Shown here one piece after another: positions 9,697-16,846 of a stretch of 40,309 nt of DNA. The notes beneath the pieces are model-generated. The model did no database searches. It was given only the letters and a program-made list of their open reading frames with translations, and was not told where the DNA came from. The translations under genes and the position numbers were made by a program. Numbering within the stretch: the stretch's first letter is position 1; the number at the start of each line of letters is the position of its first letter. Source of the stretch: Bacillota bacterium (GTDB lineage Bacteria; Bacillota_I; Bacilli_A; Erysipelotrichales; Erysipelotrichaceae); contig JAEZBR010000043.1 in NCBI GenBank assembly GCA_023426935.1, positions 1-40,309 of the forward strand. The letters run 5' to 3'.

Positions 9697-9725
9697 ATTA
9701 TACTTGAATAACTATTGAGTTTCAA
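9697..9725 (-). promoter_or_regulatory. Sigma-A-type promoter for the smc operon
   Basis: On the minus strand the -35 is TTGAAA (9720-9725), followed by a 17-bp spacer and a perfect TATAAT -10 (9697-9702). It ends 25 bp before the smc ATG. It probably drives smc-ftsY-ylxM-ackA-nrnA-dnaE-response regulator, since those genes overlap or nearly abut with no other obvious promoter. Confidence 0.85.
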
Positions 9726-9756
9726 CGCTTGACAATGAATCAAAAAGTACTTCTGA

Positions 9757-10833
9757 TCACAATAATCTGGCAATATCGTTATAGGTGACAAATGCAAATA
9801 ACAGCAGGATCAGAATTAGGGATGCCGACATTAAAATATTGACTACTTTTGGTGGTAGCGGGCGATGGATTATTGCTTCAATGATGGTAATAAGAATCCT
9901 TCCGCCATCAAACATCGGGATTGGAATCAGGTTGGCAATACCGATGTTTAGCGACAAGACTCCTACTAAAGCCATAAAGGAAGTAAAGCCATATTGTAAC
10001 TCAGTTGCCGTAGCTGAATAAATCCCTATTGGACCACTTAGATTTTCTAATCCGATACCGCGGAATAATTTCTTGAAAACCTTGAAAATCAACGTAGAAG
10101 CATCACCGAAATAATCAGTTGCGGCCTTAATAACCCCAATACCATCGAGTTTCTCCGTTTGTGATTCCGGTAAAATAATGCCGACTTCGTATTTTTGATC
10201 AGTCTCATTATAGATTGGCGTCACCGTGATATCGATTGTTTCACCATTACGACTAACGGTATAAATCATTTCATCGTGGTGATAGAGATTTTCGTTTATA
10301 ATATCGTAAAAATCTTTGGGAATAATCGAAGTTCCGTCAGAGTAAGTTACTTTCTCGATTTGATCGCCATACTCAAAACCAGCGGCTTGAGCTGGGGAAC
10401 CTTCAACTACTCCGTTAACATATGCCGGAGGATTGATAACTTTATAACCGACATTAGCATAGATTCCAATAAAGATTAACCAGGCTAATAAAAAATTCAT
10501 TGCCGGTCCGGCAAACATAATCATGATTTTTTTAAACCAATGAATATTAGTGATAGTGCGTTCCTTGGGGACTTCGATTTTATTGGCAACATCCCGGAGA
10601 TTTTCTTTATCATCCTCGCCGGCCATCGCACAATAACCACCGATTGGCAGTAATCTTAATGAATAAATTGTTTCTTTGCCCTTCCATTTTAGTAACTGCG
10701 GTCCCATACCTAAAGAAAACTCATAAACATATACTTTGAATATTTTGGCAAAGATAAAATGTCCAAATTCGTGGATAAGAATAATTACACTTAACATTAA
10801 GATAAAACATAAAATGGTGATGACGGTGTTCAT
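9757..10833 (-). CDS. rseP: RseP/RasP-family site-2 intramembrane zinc metalloprotease
   Basis: A 358-residue membrane protease that makes the intramembrane cut in regulated proteolysis of anti-sigma factors and clears signal-peptide remnants. The zinc motif HEFGH is at 21-25 in the first membrane helix. One PDZ domain is visible (VEGSPAQAAGFEYGDQIEKV, about 125-145). The second metal-ligand motif NLIPIPMFDGG lies in a late membrane helix, and a final helix ends the protein. It is shorter than Bacillus RasP (about 420). The ATG at 10831-10833 is chosen: GAAGGAG is upstream and it overlaps the dxr stop as ATGA. A TTG 33 bp upstream is rejected. Confidence 0.94.
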   Translation of the reverse strand: MNTVITILCFILMLSVIILIHEFGHFIFAKIFKVYVYEFSLGMGPQLLKWKGKETIYSLRLLPIGGYCAMAGEDDKENLRDVANKIEVPKERTITNIHWFKKIMIMFAGPAMNFLLAWLIFIGIYANVGYKVINPPAYVNGVVEGSPAQAAGFEYGDQIEKVTYSDGTSIIPKDFYDIINENLYHHDEMIYTVSRNGETIDITVTPIYNETDQKYEVGIILPESQTEKLDGIGVIKAATDYFGDASTLIFKVFKKLFRGIGLENLSGPIGIYSATATELQYGFTSFMALVGVLSLNIGIANLIPIPMFDGGRILITIIEAIIHRPLPPKVVNILMSASLILILLLFAFVTYNDIARLL

Positions 10834-11987
10834 TGAATTTTCTCCTTCACATAATGGTATGCCCAAAGATCGGAAGCAATCAGCTGTTGTTCATCCGGAC
10901 CTTCAATAAAATGTTTATCTTTCAAGGATAAAGATATCGTATCTTGAATTAAACCTTCAAGTTGAAGTAAATTAATCTTTTTATTCAAAAATAATTCGAC
11001 TGCGGCTTCATTGGCACCATTTAAAATTGCACCGAGATTTCCACCCTTTTCGCCTACTTCGTAAGCGAGCTTTAATAATGGATATCGTTTAAAAGAAAGT
11101 TCTTCAAATCGTAAATCGCCAATTTCTTTTAAATCTAAAGTGTTTGAAGTATTAGGACAATGCTCCGGATTCATTAAAGCATATTGAATCGGGATGCGCA
11201 TATCCGGGACTCCTAATTGAGCTAGTAAAGAATGATCTTGAAATTCAACCATTGAGTGAATGACACTTTGCGGATGCAAAATCGTTTCGATTTGGGAATA
11301 AGGGATGCCGAATAACCAATGAGCTTCCATTACTTCGAAACCCTTATTCATCATCGTTGCCGAATCAATCGTGATTTTCTTTCCCATACTCCAAGTCGGA
11401 TGGGCTAAAGCATGATCAACCGTAACTTTCGCTAATTGAGAACGGTCGACATCTCTTAATGAACCACCGGAAGCGGTAATGATTAGTCTATTGACTTGTG
11501 AAATTTTATTACCCTGTAAGCACTGGAAAATTGCCGAATGTTCTGAATCGATGGGCCTAATTAAGATGTTATTCTTTTTTGCTAGTGAAGTAACTAATTT
11601 TCCGCCAATCACTAAAGATTCTTTGTTTGCCAAGGCCAACTGTTTATGTTGTCTTAAAGTCTCCAAAGTCGGTCTTAATCCAACTAAGCCGATTAAAGCA
11701 TTGATTACTAAATCACAAGAAGATTCATTAATCAACTGCAGTAATCCTTCATCGCCACAAAAAAAACGGATATTTGAATATTTAGGTTGTAGACGTTCAA
11801 GATCGTTTTGATTCTTAACCGTAATATACTTAATTTGATGATCCTGGATGATTGAATCAAGACAATCAGTCCTTAATCCGACACTTACACCGCACAATTC
11901 ATATTGCTCAGAATACTGTTTGATTACATCTAAAACCTGAGCTCCGATGGAGCCGGATGCGCCTAAAATGATTATTCTCATTCTCAT
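10830..11987 (-). CDS. dxr: 1-deoxy-D-xylulose 5-phosphate reductoisomerase
   Basis: Second enzyme of the MEP isoprenoid pathway; it converts DXP to 2-C-methyl-D-erythritol 4-phosphate with NADPH and a divalent metal. The 385-residue protein begins with the NADPH-binding IIILGASGSIG. It has ALANKESLV, the metal-site segment IRPIDSEHSAIFQ, and ASGGSLRD and MNKGFEVMEAHWLF in the catalytic domain. Both ends overlap neighbours in ATGA form, indicating coupling with cdsA and rseP. An alternative ATG lies two codons inside. The later MEP genes ispG and ispH are also in this window. Confidence 0.97.
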   Translation of the reverse strand: MRMRIIILGASGSIGAQVLDVIKQYSEQYELCGVSVGLRTDCLDSIIQDHQIKYITVKNQNDLERLQPKYSNIRFFCGDEGLLQLINESSCDLVINALIGLVGLRPTLETLRQHKQLALANKESLVIGGKLVTSLAKKNNILIRPIDSEHSAIFQCLQGNKISQVNRLIITASGGSLRDVDRSQLAKVTVDHALAHPTWSMGKKITIDSATMMNKGFEVMEAHWLFGIPYSQIETILHPQSVIHSMVEFQDHSLLAQLGVPDMRIPIQYALMNPEHCPNTSNTLDLKEIGDLRFEELSFKRYPLLKLAYEVGEKGGNLGAILNGANEAAVELFLNKKINLLQLEGLIQDTISLSLKDKHFIEGPDEQQLIASDLWAYHYVKEKIQ

Positions 11988-12760
11988 ATTAAGACCCTTA
12001 AAGTCATCACCATGTAGCAGCAGACCAATCCTAATAAGATGGAATCGATTCGATCAAGCATTCCCCCGTGTCCTGGTAAGATAGTACCGTAATCTTTAAT
12101 TCCATATTCTCTTTTGATCGTTGAGAAGAAAAGATCGCCAATCTGAGAAACGATACCGATGATTACTCCGATAATCAGACTAGAAAATAGGTCTATCTTA
12201 GCAATTAGGTAAAATGCTAAGAAACTACTGATTGAGCCGGTAATAAAACCGCCGATTGCTCCTTCAATGGTCTTTTTGGGCGAGATTCGTTCGCAGAGTT
12301 TATGTTTTCCTAGGTAGCTGCCGACAAAGTAAGCTCCGGTGTCGGTCATACAGGCTCCGATAACCACACATAATAGTCCCCAGTTAGAGATTTTTTGTAA
12401 TCCGTTGAAACCCATAATTGCATAAACAATTATCAGTTGTAACATAACGACAATTGCTGCATCTGAGACTTTAACTTCTGGACTGATGATTGGTAAAACA
12501 ATCAGCAGTAATAGTAAGAAGAAAATACCGATAAAACTGTACTCTGGATATAAAATTGTCATTATTACTAAAACTGCCGTCAGCGCAGGGATAAACCATA
12601 AGGTAAATTTAGGCCAAGTATTCTTAAAAATTCGGACTACTTCATAACTTGCGATCACAAAGACGAGTGCCATTGTCGCATCCAGTAGATAACCCCCAAT
12701 AATGAAAACCGGAATACAGATTGCAATTAACACCGCAGCAGTTTTAATTCTAGTTTTCAT
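11984..12760 (-). CDS. cdsA: Phosphatidate cytidylyltransferase
   Basis: An integral membrane enzyme of 258 residues that makes CDP-diacylglycerol from phosphatidate and CTP, the branch point to anionic phospholipids. It is rich in hydrophobic helices. The C-terminal family signature is complete: KKTIEGAIGGF near 163, GDLFFSTIKREYGIKDYG, then LPGHGGMLDRIDS. It starts 11 bp inside the end of uppS, the conserved uppS-cdsA-dxr-rseP order. Confidence 0.96.
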   Translation of the reverse strand: MKTRIKTAAVLIAICIPVFIIGGYLLDATMALVFVIASYEVVRIFKNTWPKFTLWFIPALTAVLVIMTILYPEYSFIGIFFLLLLLIVLPIISPEVKVSDAAIVVMLQLIIVYAIMGFNGLQKISNWGLLCVVIGACMTDTGAYFVGSYLGKHKLCERISPKKTIEGAIGGFITGSISSFLAFYLIAKIDLFSSLIIGVIIGIVSQIGDLFFSTIKREYGIKDYGTILPGHGGMLDRIDSILLGLVCCYMVMTLRVLI

Positions 12761-13454
12761 GATCTAATCCTCCAAAACGACGATGGCGTTTCTTGTATTC
12801 ATCTAAAGCCAGCAATAGTTGTTTCTCATCAAAATCCGGCCACAAGACATCAGTAAAATACATTTCGGCATAAGCAATCTGCCATAGTAAGAAATTCGAA
12901 ATACGATATTCACCTGAAGTTCGAATCAGATAATCGACATCGGGCATCTTAGATGTCATCAGATATTTGCTCATTAGTTCCTCGGTAATTTGATCAGCGG
13001 GAACCTTATCCTCAACTATTTTTTGCATCGCTAAAACTATTTCTTTTCGACCGCCATAATTCATCGCAAAATTAAGAATCATCCCGGTATTGCCGGAAGT
13101 ATCTTTGATTGCTTCTTCAAATACTTTTCTGGTATTTTCCGGAAAAGCTTCCAATTGTCCAATCGTCGAAATCTTAATATTATTTGCCATTAATTCTTTT
13201 AAGAATGAATCAAAAAAGATGGCCGGAATTCCCATTAAATAATTAATCTCTTCTTTTGGACGAATCCAATTTTCCGTTGAAAAAGCATATAGGGTTAGAT
13301 ACTTAACCCCGGCATGATTTGCGGCGATCGCAATATTTCGAACATTTTCCGTTCCCATGTAATGGCCATAACTGCGGGGCTTGTTTTGTTTCTTAGCCCA
13401 GCGGCCGTTTCCATCCATGATAATTGCTAAATGTTGGGGAACTAACTCAGACAT
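12750..13454 (-). CDS. uppS: Undecaprenyl diphosphate synthase (isoprenyl transferase)
   Basis: cis-Prenyltransferase of 234 residues that extends farnesyl diphosphate with isopentenyl diphosphate to the C55 carrier lipid for peptidoglycan. The signature HLAIIMDGNGRWAKK carries the catalytic Asp at 14. YLTLYAFSTENW, NFAMNYGGR and IRTSGEYRISNFLLWQ follow, matching the substrate pockets. TSGEYR replaces the commoner TSGEqR, a mild change. It starts at the last base of the frr stop. Confidence 0.97.
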   Translation of the reverse strand: MSELVPQHLAIIMDGNGRWAKKQNKPRSYGHYMGTENVRNIAIAANHAGVKYLTLYAFSTENWIRPKEEINYLMGIPAIFFDSFLKELMANNIKISTIGQLEAFPENTRKVFEEAIKDTSGNTGMILNFAMNYGGRKEIVLAMQKIVEDKVPADQITEELMSKYLMTSKMPDVDYLIRTSGEYRISNFLLWQIAYAEMYFTDVLWPDFDEKQLLLALDEYKKRHRRFGGLDHEN

Positions 13455-13999
13455 TAAATACTAAGGATATCTTTGGTCTTTTTATCTAAGATATCATCAA
13501 TTTTCTTATTATACTGTTCCGTAAGTTTGTTCATTTCTTCTTCGTTGGCTTTACGCAGATCTTCCGGAACGGTCTTATCCTTGCGGATTTCATCTACAAC
13601 ATCACGGCGAACATTACGAACAGCGATTTTAGCTTCCTCGGCATACTTACTGGCTTGTTTTGCATATTCTTTCCGTCGATCTTCAGTAAGTCTAGGAACA
13701 TTGATCCGAATCGCATTAGATTCATTTTGCGGGGTCAAACCAATATTTGCCGAAAAGATGGCTTTTTCGATTTCTTTGATTAAACTTGGATCAAAAGGCT
13801 TAACATAGAGCTGACGTCCTTCAACTACGGAGATGCTAGCTACCTGATTAAGGGGAGTCATTGCCCCGTAATACTCAACTGAAATCTTGCTGAGCATATT
13901 GGGGTTGGCACTTCCAGTTCTAATCTCTTTGAAACCTTCCTGAAGATTCGTAAGCACTTTTTCTAATTTGGGCTTACAATTCTCAATTCTTTCATCCAT
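13454..13999 (-). CDS. frr: Ribosome recycling factor
   Basis: A 181-residue RRF that, with EF-G, splits the post-termination ribosome. The family's conserved segments are present: GSANPNMLSKISVEYYGAMT near the hinge, INVPRLTEDRRKEYAKQA, and VRNVRRDVVDEI. It overlaps the pyrH end by 8 bp and has a strong ribosome binding site (AAGGAGG, 9 nt before ATG). Confidence 0.97.
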   Translation of the reverse strand: MDERIENCKPKLEKVLTNLQEGFKEIRTGSANPNMLSKISVEYYGAMTPLNQVASISVVEGRQLYVKPFDPSLIKEIEKAIFSANIGLTPQNESNAIRINVPRLTEDRRKEYAKQASKYAEEAKIAVRNVRRDVVDEIRKDKTVPEDLRKANEEEMNKLTEQYNKKIDDILDKKTKDILSI

Positions 14000-14714
14000 T
14001 TTTATGTTCCTCCTTGGTAATTATTGTACCGATTTTTTCACCATCAACGACACGTTTAATATTTGCTACATCATTTAAGTTAAAGACAATTAAGTCAATC
14101 TGATTTTCCATACAAATCGTAATCGCCGTCTGATCCATAACTTTTAAGGAATCTTTGATTAAGTCCATATAGGTAAGATGATCAAATTTAACCGCTTGGG
14201 GATCTTTATTCGGATCGGAAGAATAAACACCATCAACACCATTCTTGCCCATTAGGATAACTTCGGATTTAGTCTCCGCTGCTCTTAAGGCTGCAGCGGT
14301 ATCTGTCGAGAAGAATGGACTTCCGGTACCTGCTGCGAAGATAACAATCCGCTTTTTCTCCAAATGACGAACTGCCCTTCTTTGAATAAATGGTTCACAG
14401 ATTTGATCCATTTTGATTGCTGACTGAACTCTAGTAGGAATCTCTAAGTTTTCCAGAGCACTTTGAATCGCTAAGGCATTGATAGTTGTTCCCAGCATTC
14501 CCATATTATCGACTTGCGTTCTTTCCATACCCAATTCTTCAGCCATCTTACCGCGAATAATATTTCCAGCTCCGACGACAATTGATATTTCGGTTCCGGT
14601 TTCCCAAACTTTCTTGATCTCGATCGCCAATTTATTTAACATTTCCGCATCTAAGATTTTATTAGGTCCGCTTAAGGCTTCACCGCTCAATTTCAGTAAA
14701 ACACGTTTGTACAT
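13992..14714 (-). CDS. pyrH: UMP kinase
   Basis: Bacterial UMP kinase of 240 residues (amino-acid-kinase fold, hexameric, allosterically controlled in the family) that makes UDP from UMP. Visible are KRVLLKLSGEALSG at the start, VVGAGNIIRG, GTGSPFFSTDTAAALRA and VMDQTAI. The ATG at 14712-14714 is chosen because AGGAAG lies 6-7 nt upstream and the protein starts like its family; a longer frame reaching 14810 crosses a promoter and terminator. It heads its own transcript after the tsf terminator. Confidence 0.96.
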   Translation of the reverse strand: MYKRVLLKLSGEALSGPNKILDAEMLNKLAIEIKKVWETGTEISIVVGAGNIIRGKMAEELGMERTQVDNMGMLGTTINALAIQSALENLEIPTRVQSAIKMDQICEPFIQRRAVRHLEKKRIVIFAAGTGSPFFSTDTAAALRAAETKSEVILMGKNGVDGVYSSDPNKDPQAVKFDHLTYMDLIKDSLKVMDQTAITICMENQIDLIVFNLNDVANIKRVVDGEKIGTIITKEEHKNG

Positions 14715-14739
14715 TATATTCTTCCTTTCCTGTAATTTA

Positions 14740-14767
14740 ATTATACCAAATCTATTAGTCAGTACAA
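14740..14767 (-). promoter_or_regulatory. Extended -10 promoter for the pyrH operon
   Basis: The minus strand carries TGG-TATAAT (-10 at 14740-14745, extended TGn next to it) with a weak -35 TTGTAC (14762-14767) at 16 bp. It follows directly after the tsf terminator and is 25 bp before the pyrH ATG. Confidence 0.75.
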
Positions 14768-14773
14768 TAAGGG

Positions 14774-14798
14774 AAAAAAAAAGGGCTATTTCTAACCC
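14774..14798 (-). terminator. Intrinsic terminator after rpsB-tsf
   Basis: On the minus strand GGGTTA-GAAA-TAGCCC forms a 6-bp stem (one G-U pair) with a GAAA loop, followed by nine T. It lies about 12 nt after the second in-frame stop of tsf (14811-14813). Confidence 0.88.
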
Positions 14799-14810
14799 CC
14801 CTTGAATCAC

Positions 14811-14846
14811 TTAGCCAAATACTTTAGCAACCTCTTCAGCGTAACA
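14811..14846 (-). other. Orphaned in-frame EF-Ts C-terminal tail behind a premature TAA
   Basis: Directly after the tsf stop TAA (14847-14849) the same frame continues for 11 codons reading CYAEEVAKVFG, then a second TAA at 14811-14813. EF-Ts proteins normally end with a helix of this type (Bacillus: EGIEKRQENFAEEV and a few more). The stop stands where the family has an ordinary residue. This is either a recent nonsense change, a sequencing error, or a site of readthrough. Confidence 0.75.
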
Positions 14847-15695
14847 TTAGACTTTCTTCTCAATACCTTCACCAACATGATATCTGGCAAATTTAACGAC
14901 GGTAGCTTTATTTTCCTTCAGATATGCACCGACTTTTTGGGAATTATCGAAGATGAATTCCTGATCGACTAAGCACATTTCTTTTAAGGACTTGGAAACT
15001 TTACCTGCTAACATTTTATCTAAGATAGCCTGTGGTTTATTCGCATTGCTTGGATCATTCTTCATCAATGCCGTCTGGATTTCTTTCTCATGAGCCACTA
15101 AATCCGATGGCATCTGATCTTCAGATACATAAGTCGGAGACATGGACGCTACCTGCATCGCAATATTCTTCGCTAATTGTGCATCCTGCGGTTTTACAAC
15201 CGATACGGCAACGACTTGCTTATTCATGTGAGTATACAAGCCGAATTCCTCATCGTCAGCCTTCGTGATGAATTGGAAACGTCTTAAGCTTAATTTTTCA
15301 TTAATGATTGCTGTCGCATCGGTAATCAAATCTTTTAAAGTTCCGTTATTGACTTTCATCTCTAAAGCAGCTTCAACATTTTCCGGTTTCTTTTCAAATA
15401 TTGCTTTCGATACAGCGTCAACCAATTCCACAAAATGGACATTGTTTGCGGCAAAATCGGTTTCGGAATTCATTTCAACTAATAGCGCCGTATTACCTTC
15501 AGCAATGATCTTAGCGATACCTTCAGCGGCAACGCGACCTTCTTTTTTGATAGCTTTGGAGATTCCTTTTTTTCTTAACCAGTCAATAGCTTTATCCATA
15601 TCGCCATCACTGGCGACTAGAGCATTCTTACAATCCATAAAACCCGCTTCGGTACGATCCCGAAGTTCTTTAACCATTGTTGCTGTTACTTGCAT
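14847..15695 (-). CDS. tsf: Elongation factor Ts (ends early by an in-frame TAA)
   Basis: EF-Ts, 282 residues as read, recycles EF-Tu by releasing GDP. The N-terminal UBA-like domain shows MVKELRDRTEAGFMDCKNAL. ALLVEMNSETDFAANNVHF is the core motif that contacts EF-Tu, and VGEGIEKKV is near the end. The C-terminus stops just after EGIEKKV, while 11 further family-like codons follow in frame (see 14811-14846). The core is intact, so activity is likely, but the last helix would be missing. It starts one base after the rpsB stop; both genes share one transcript. Confidence 0.96.
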   Translation of the reverse strand: MQVTATMVKELRDRTEAGFMDCKNALVASDGDMDKAIDWLRKKGISKAIKKEGRVAAEGIAKIIAEGNTALLVEMNSETDFAANNVHFVELVDAVSKAIFEKKPENVEAALEMKVNNGTLKDLITDATAIINEKLSLRRFQFITKADDEEFGLYTHMNKQVVAVSVVKPQDAQLAKNIAMQVASMSPTYVSEDQMPSDLVAHEKEIQTALMKNDPSNANKPQAILDKMLAGKVSKSLKEMCLVDQEFIFDNSQKVGAYLKENKATVVKFARYHVGEGIEKKV

Positions 15696-15696
15696 C

Positions 15697-16662
15697 TTAC
15701 TCTCCTTTTGTTTCGTTACTTGCTTCCTTTACCTCTGGCTTAGGAGCTTCAGCCACCGGAGTAGCTACCGGACTACTAGTTGTAGCGGCCGCTGCCGGTC
15801 TAGCATTGTCATATCTTCTTGGGCCACGATGGAAATCGTGAGAACCCATGGTTTTTCTTCTTTCTTCCATCTTTGCTTTACGGCGGCGTTCATTCTCGGC
15901 ATTTTGAGCATCGACATTGATAATAACATCAGACATCGTTACTTCCGGCTGTTCATCCGGCGTATAAGCTACTTCAAGAACTCCACCCTTAGCTTCGATG
16001 ATGGCATCAGCCATTAACGCAACTAAAAGTTTGATTGATTTAATCGCATCGTCATTACCCGGAATCGGATAATCAATCATATTAGGATCACAGTTAGTAT
16101 CACAAATACCAAAGACCGGGACTCCTAATTTTTTAGCTTCCGCTACCGCATTATGTTCTTCCATCGGTTCAACTACAAAGATTGCATCCGGAATCTTCTT
16201 CATTTCTTTGATGCCACCTAAGAAATTAGATAGTTTAGCGGCTTCCTTACGGATTAACGCCTGTTCCTTCTTCGGATAATTATTGATTGAACCGGTTTCT
16301 TCCATCTGTTCAATTTCAATTAAACGTTTGATCCGTTTCTGAATTGTCTTGAAATTAGTTAAAATACCACCCAACCAACGTTGATTGATATAGAACGAAC
16401 CAGATCTCAAGGCTTCTTCGAGTACAATCGGCTGAGCCTGACGTTTAGTTCGGACAAATAAAATCTTGCCACCCTTTTCCGCAATAGCCTTCATCGCCGC
16501 ATAGGCAGTATCCAACTTCTCCAAGGTCTTATTTAAATCAACAATATAAATCCCTGCTTTAGCCGTATAAATATACGGTTTCATTTTTGGATTCCATTTA
16601 CGTGTCTGATGACCGTAATGAACTCCTGCTTCTAATAACTTCCTCATCGTTACAACTGACAT
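15697..16662 (-). CDS. rpsB: 30S ribosomal protein S2, with long C-terminal extension
   Basis: Ribosomal protein S2 of 321 residues. The start MSVVTMRKLLEAGVHYGHQT matches S2 of Bacillus closely, so the ATG at 16660-16662 is chosen over in-frame starts up to 51 bp upstream; GGAGG lies about 11 nt before it. The S2 core (RWLGGILTNF, PDAIFVVEP, CDTNCDP) is complete by about residue 240. The remaining 75 or so residues first form a highly charged stretch (ENERRRKAKMEERRK) and then an Ala/Pro/Ser/Thr/Glu-rich tail. Typical S2 proteins have about 240-250 residues. Confidence 0.96.
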   Translation of the reverse strand: MSVVTMRKLLEAGVHYGHQTRKWNPKMKPYIYTAKAGIYIVDLNKTLEKLDTAYAAMKAIAEKGGKILFVRTKRQAQPIVLEEALRSGSFYINQRWLGGILTNFKTIQKRIKRLIEIEQMEETGSINNYPKKEQALIRKEAAKLSNFLGGIKEMKKIPDAIFVVEPMEEHNAVAEAKKLGVPVFGICDTNCDPNMIDYPIPGNDDAIKSIKLLVALMADAIIEAKGGVLEVAYTPDEQPEVTMSDVIINVDAQNAENERRRKAKMEERRKTMGSHDFHRGPRRYDNARPAAAATTSSPVATPVAEAPKPEVKEASNETKGE

Positions 16663-16784
16663 TTGACTAATAGTCCTCCATTTCCGTTGTGCCTCCATCG
16701 GTTCCAAACGCAATGACTTTTCTCAAAGCACGGAATGCGAAATCCCCGATGTGCGATGTATATCCGCTTACGGATACCGGGATT
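16663..16784 (-). promoter_or_regulatory. Structured 5' leader of rpsB-tsf (candidate S2 autoregulatory leader)
   Basis: About 115 nt separate the predicted transcription start from the rpsB ATG. A perfect hairpin TATCCG-TAAG-CGGATA is at 16761-16776. A longer-range pairing joins 16728-16736 with 16682-16692 (TTCCG with CGGAA, and TGC with GCA around a 2-nt bulge), just upstream of the GGAGG. The family of such leaders regulates r-protein synthesis; I do not recognise a known S2 leader class, so the function is inferred. Confidence 0.45.
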
Positions 16785-16813
16785 ATGTTACCATAATCGC
16801 TAGTCATAAACAA
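16785..16813 (-). promoter_or_regulatory. Extended -10 promoter for rpsB-tsf
   Basis: The minus strand has -35 TTGTTT (16808-16813), a 17-bp spacer and -10 TAACAT (16785-16790), with TGG directly upstream of the -10. Confidence 0.75.
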
Positions 16814-16846
16814 GCAAATAACATTCTTTTATCTTTAAAAAACCGC

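Noticed and set aside
9726..9756. Possible terminator after rseP
   Set aside because: The dyad around AAGTACTT is short, has an uneven bulge and lacks a proper T-run; the end of the pyrH-rseP transcript remains unclear.
15265..16017. Long plus-strand open frame (250 codons) opposite tsf and rpsB
   Set aside because: It is antisense to two certain genes, is Ser/Phe-rich as expected for a shadow, has no ribosome binding site or family match.
16814..16846. Possible terminator after rmuC
   Set aside because: Only an A/T-only pairing around TAAGCGG is possible; there is no GC stem.
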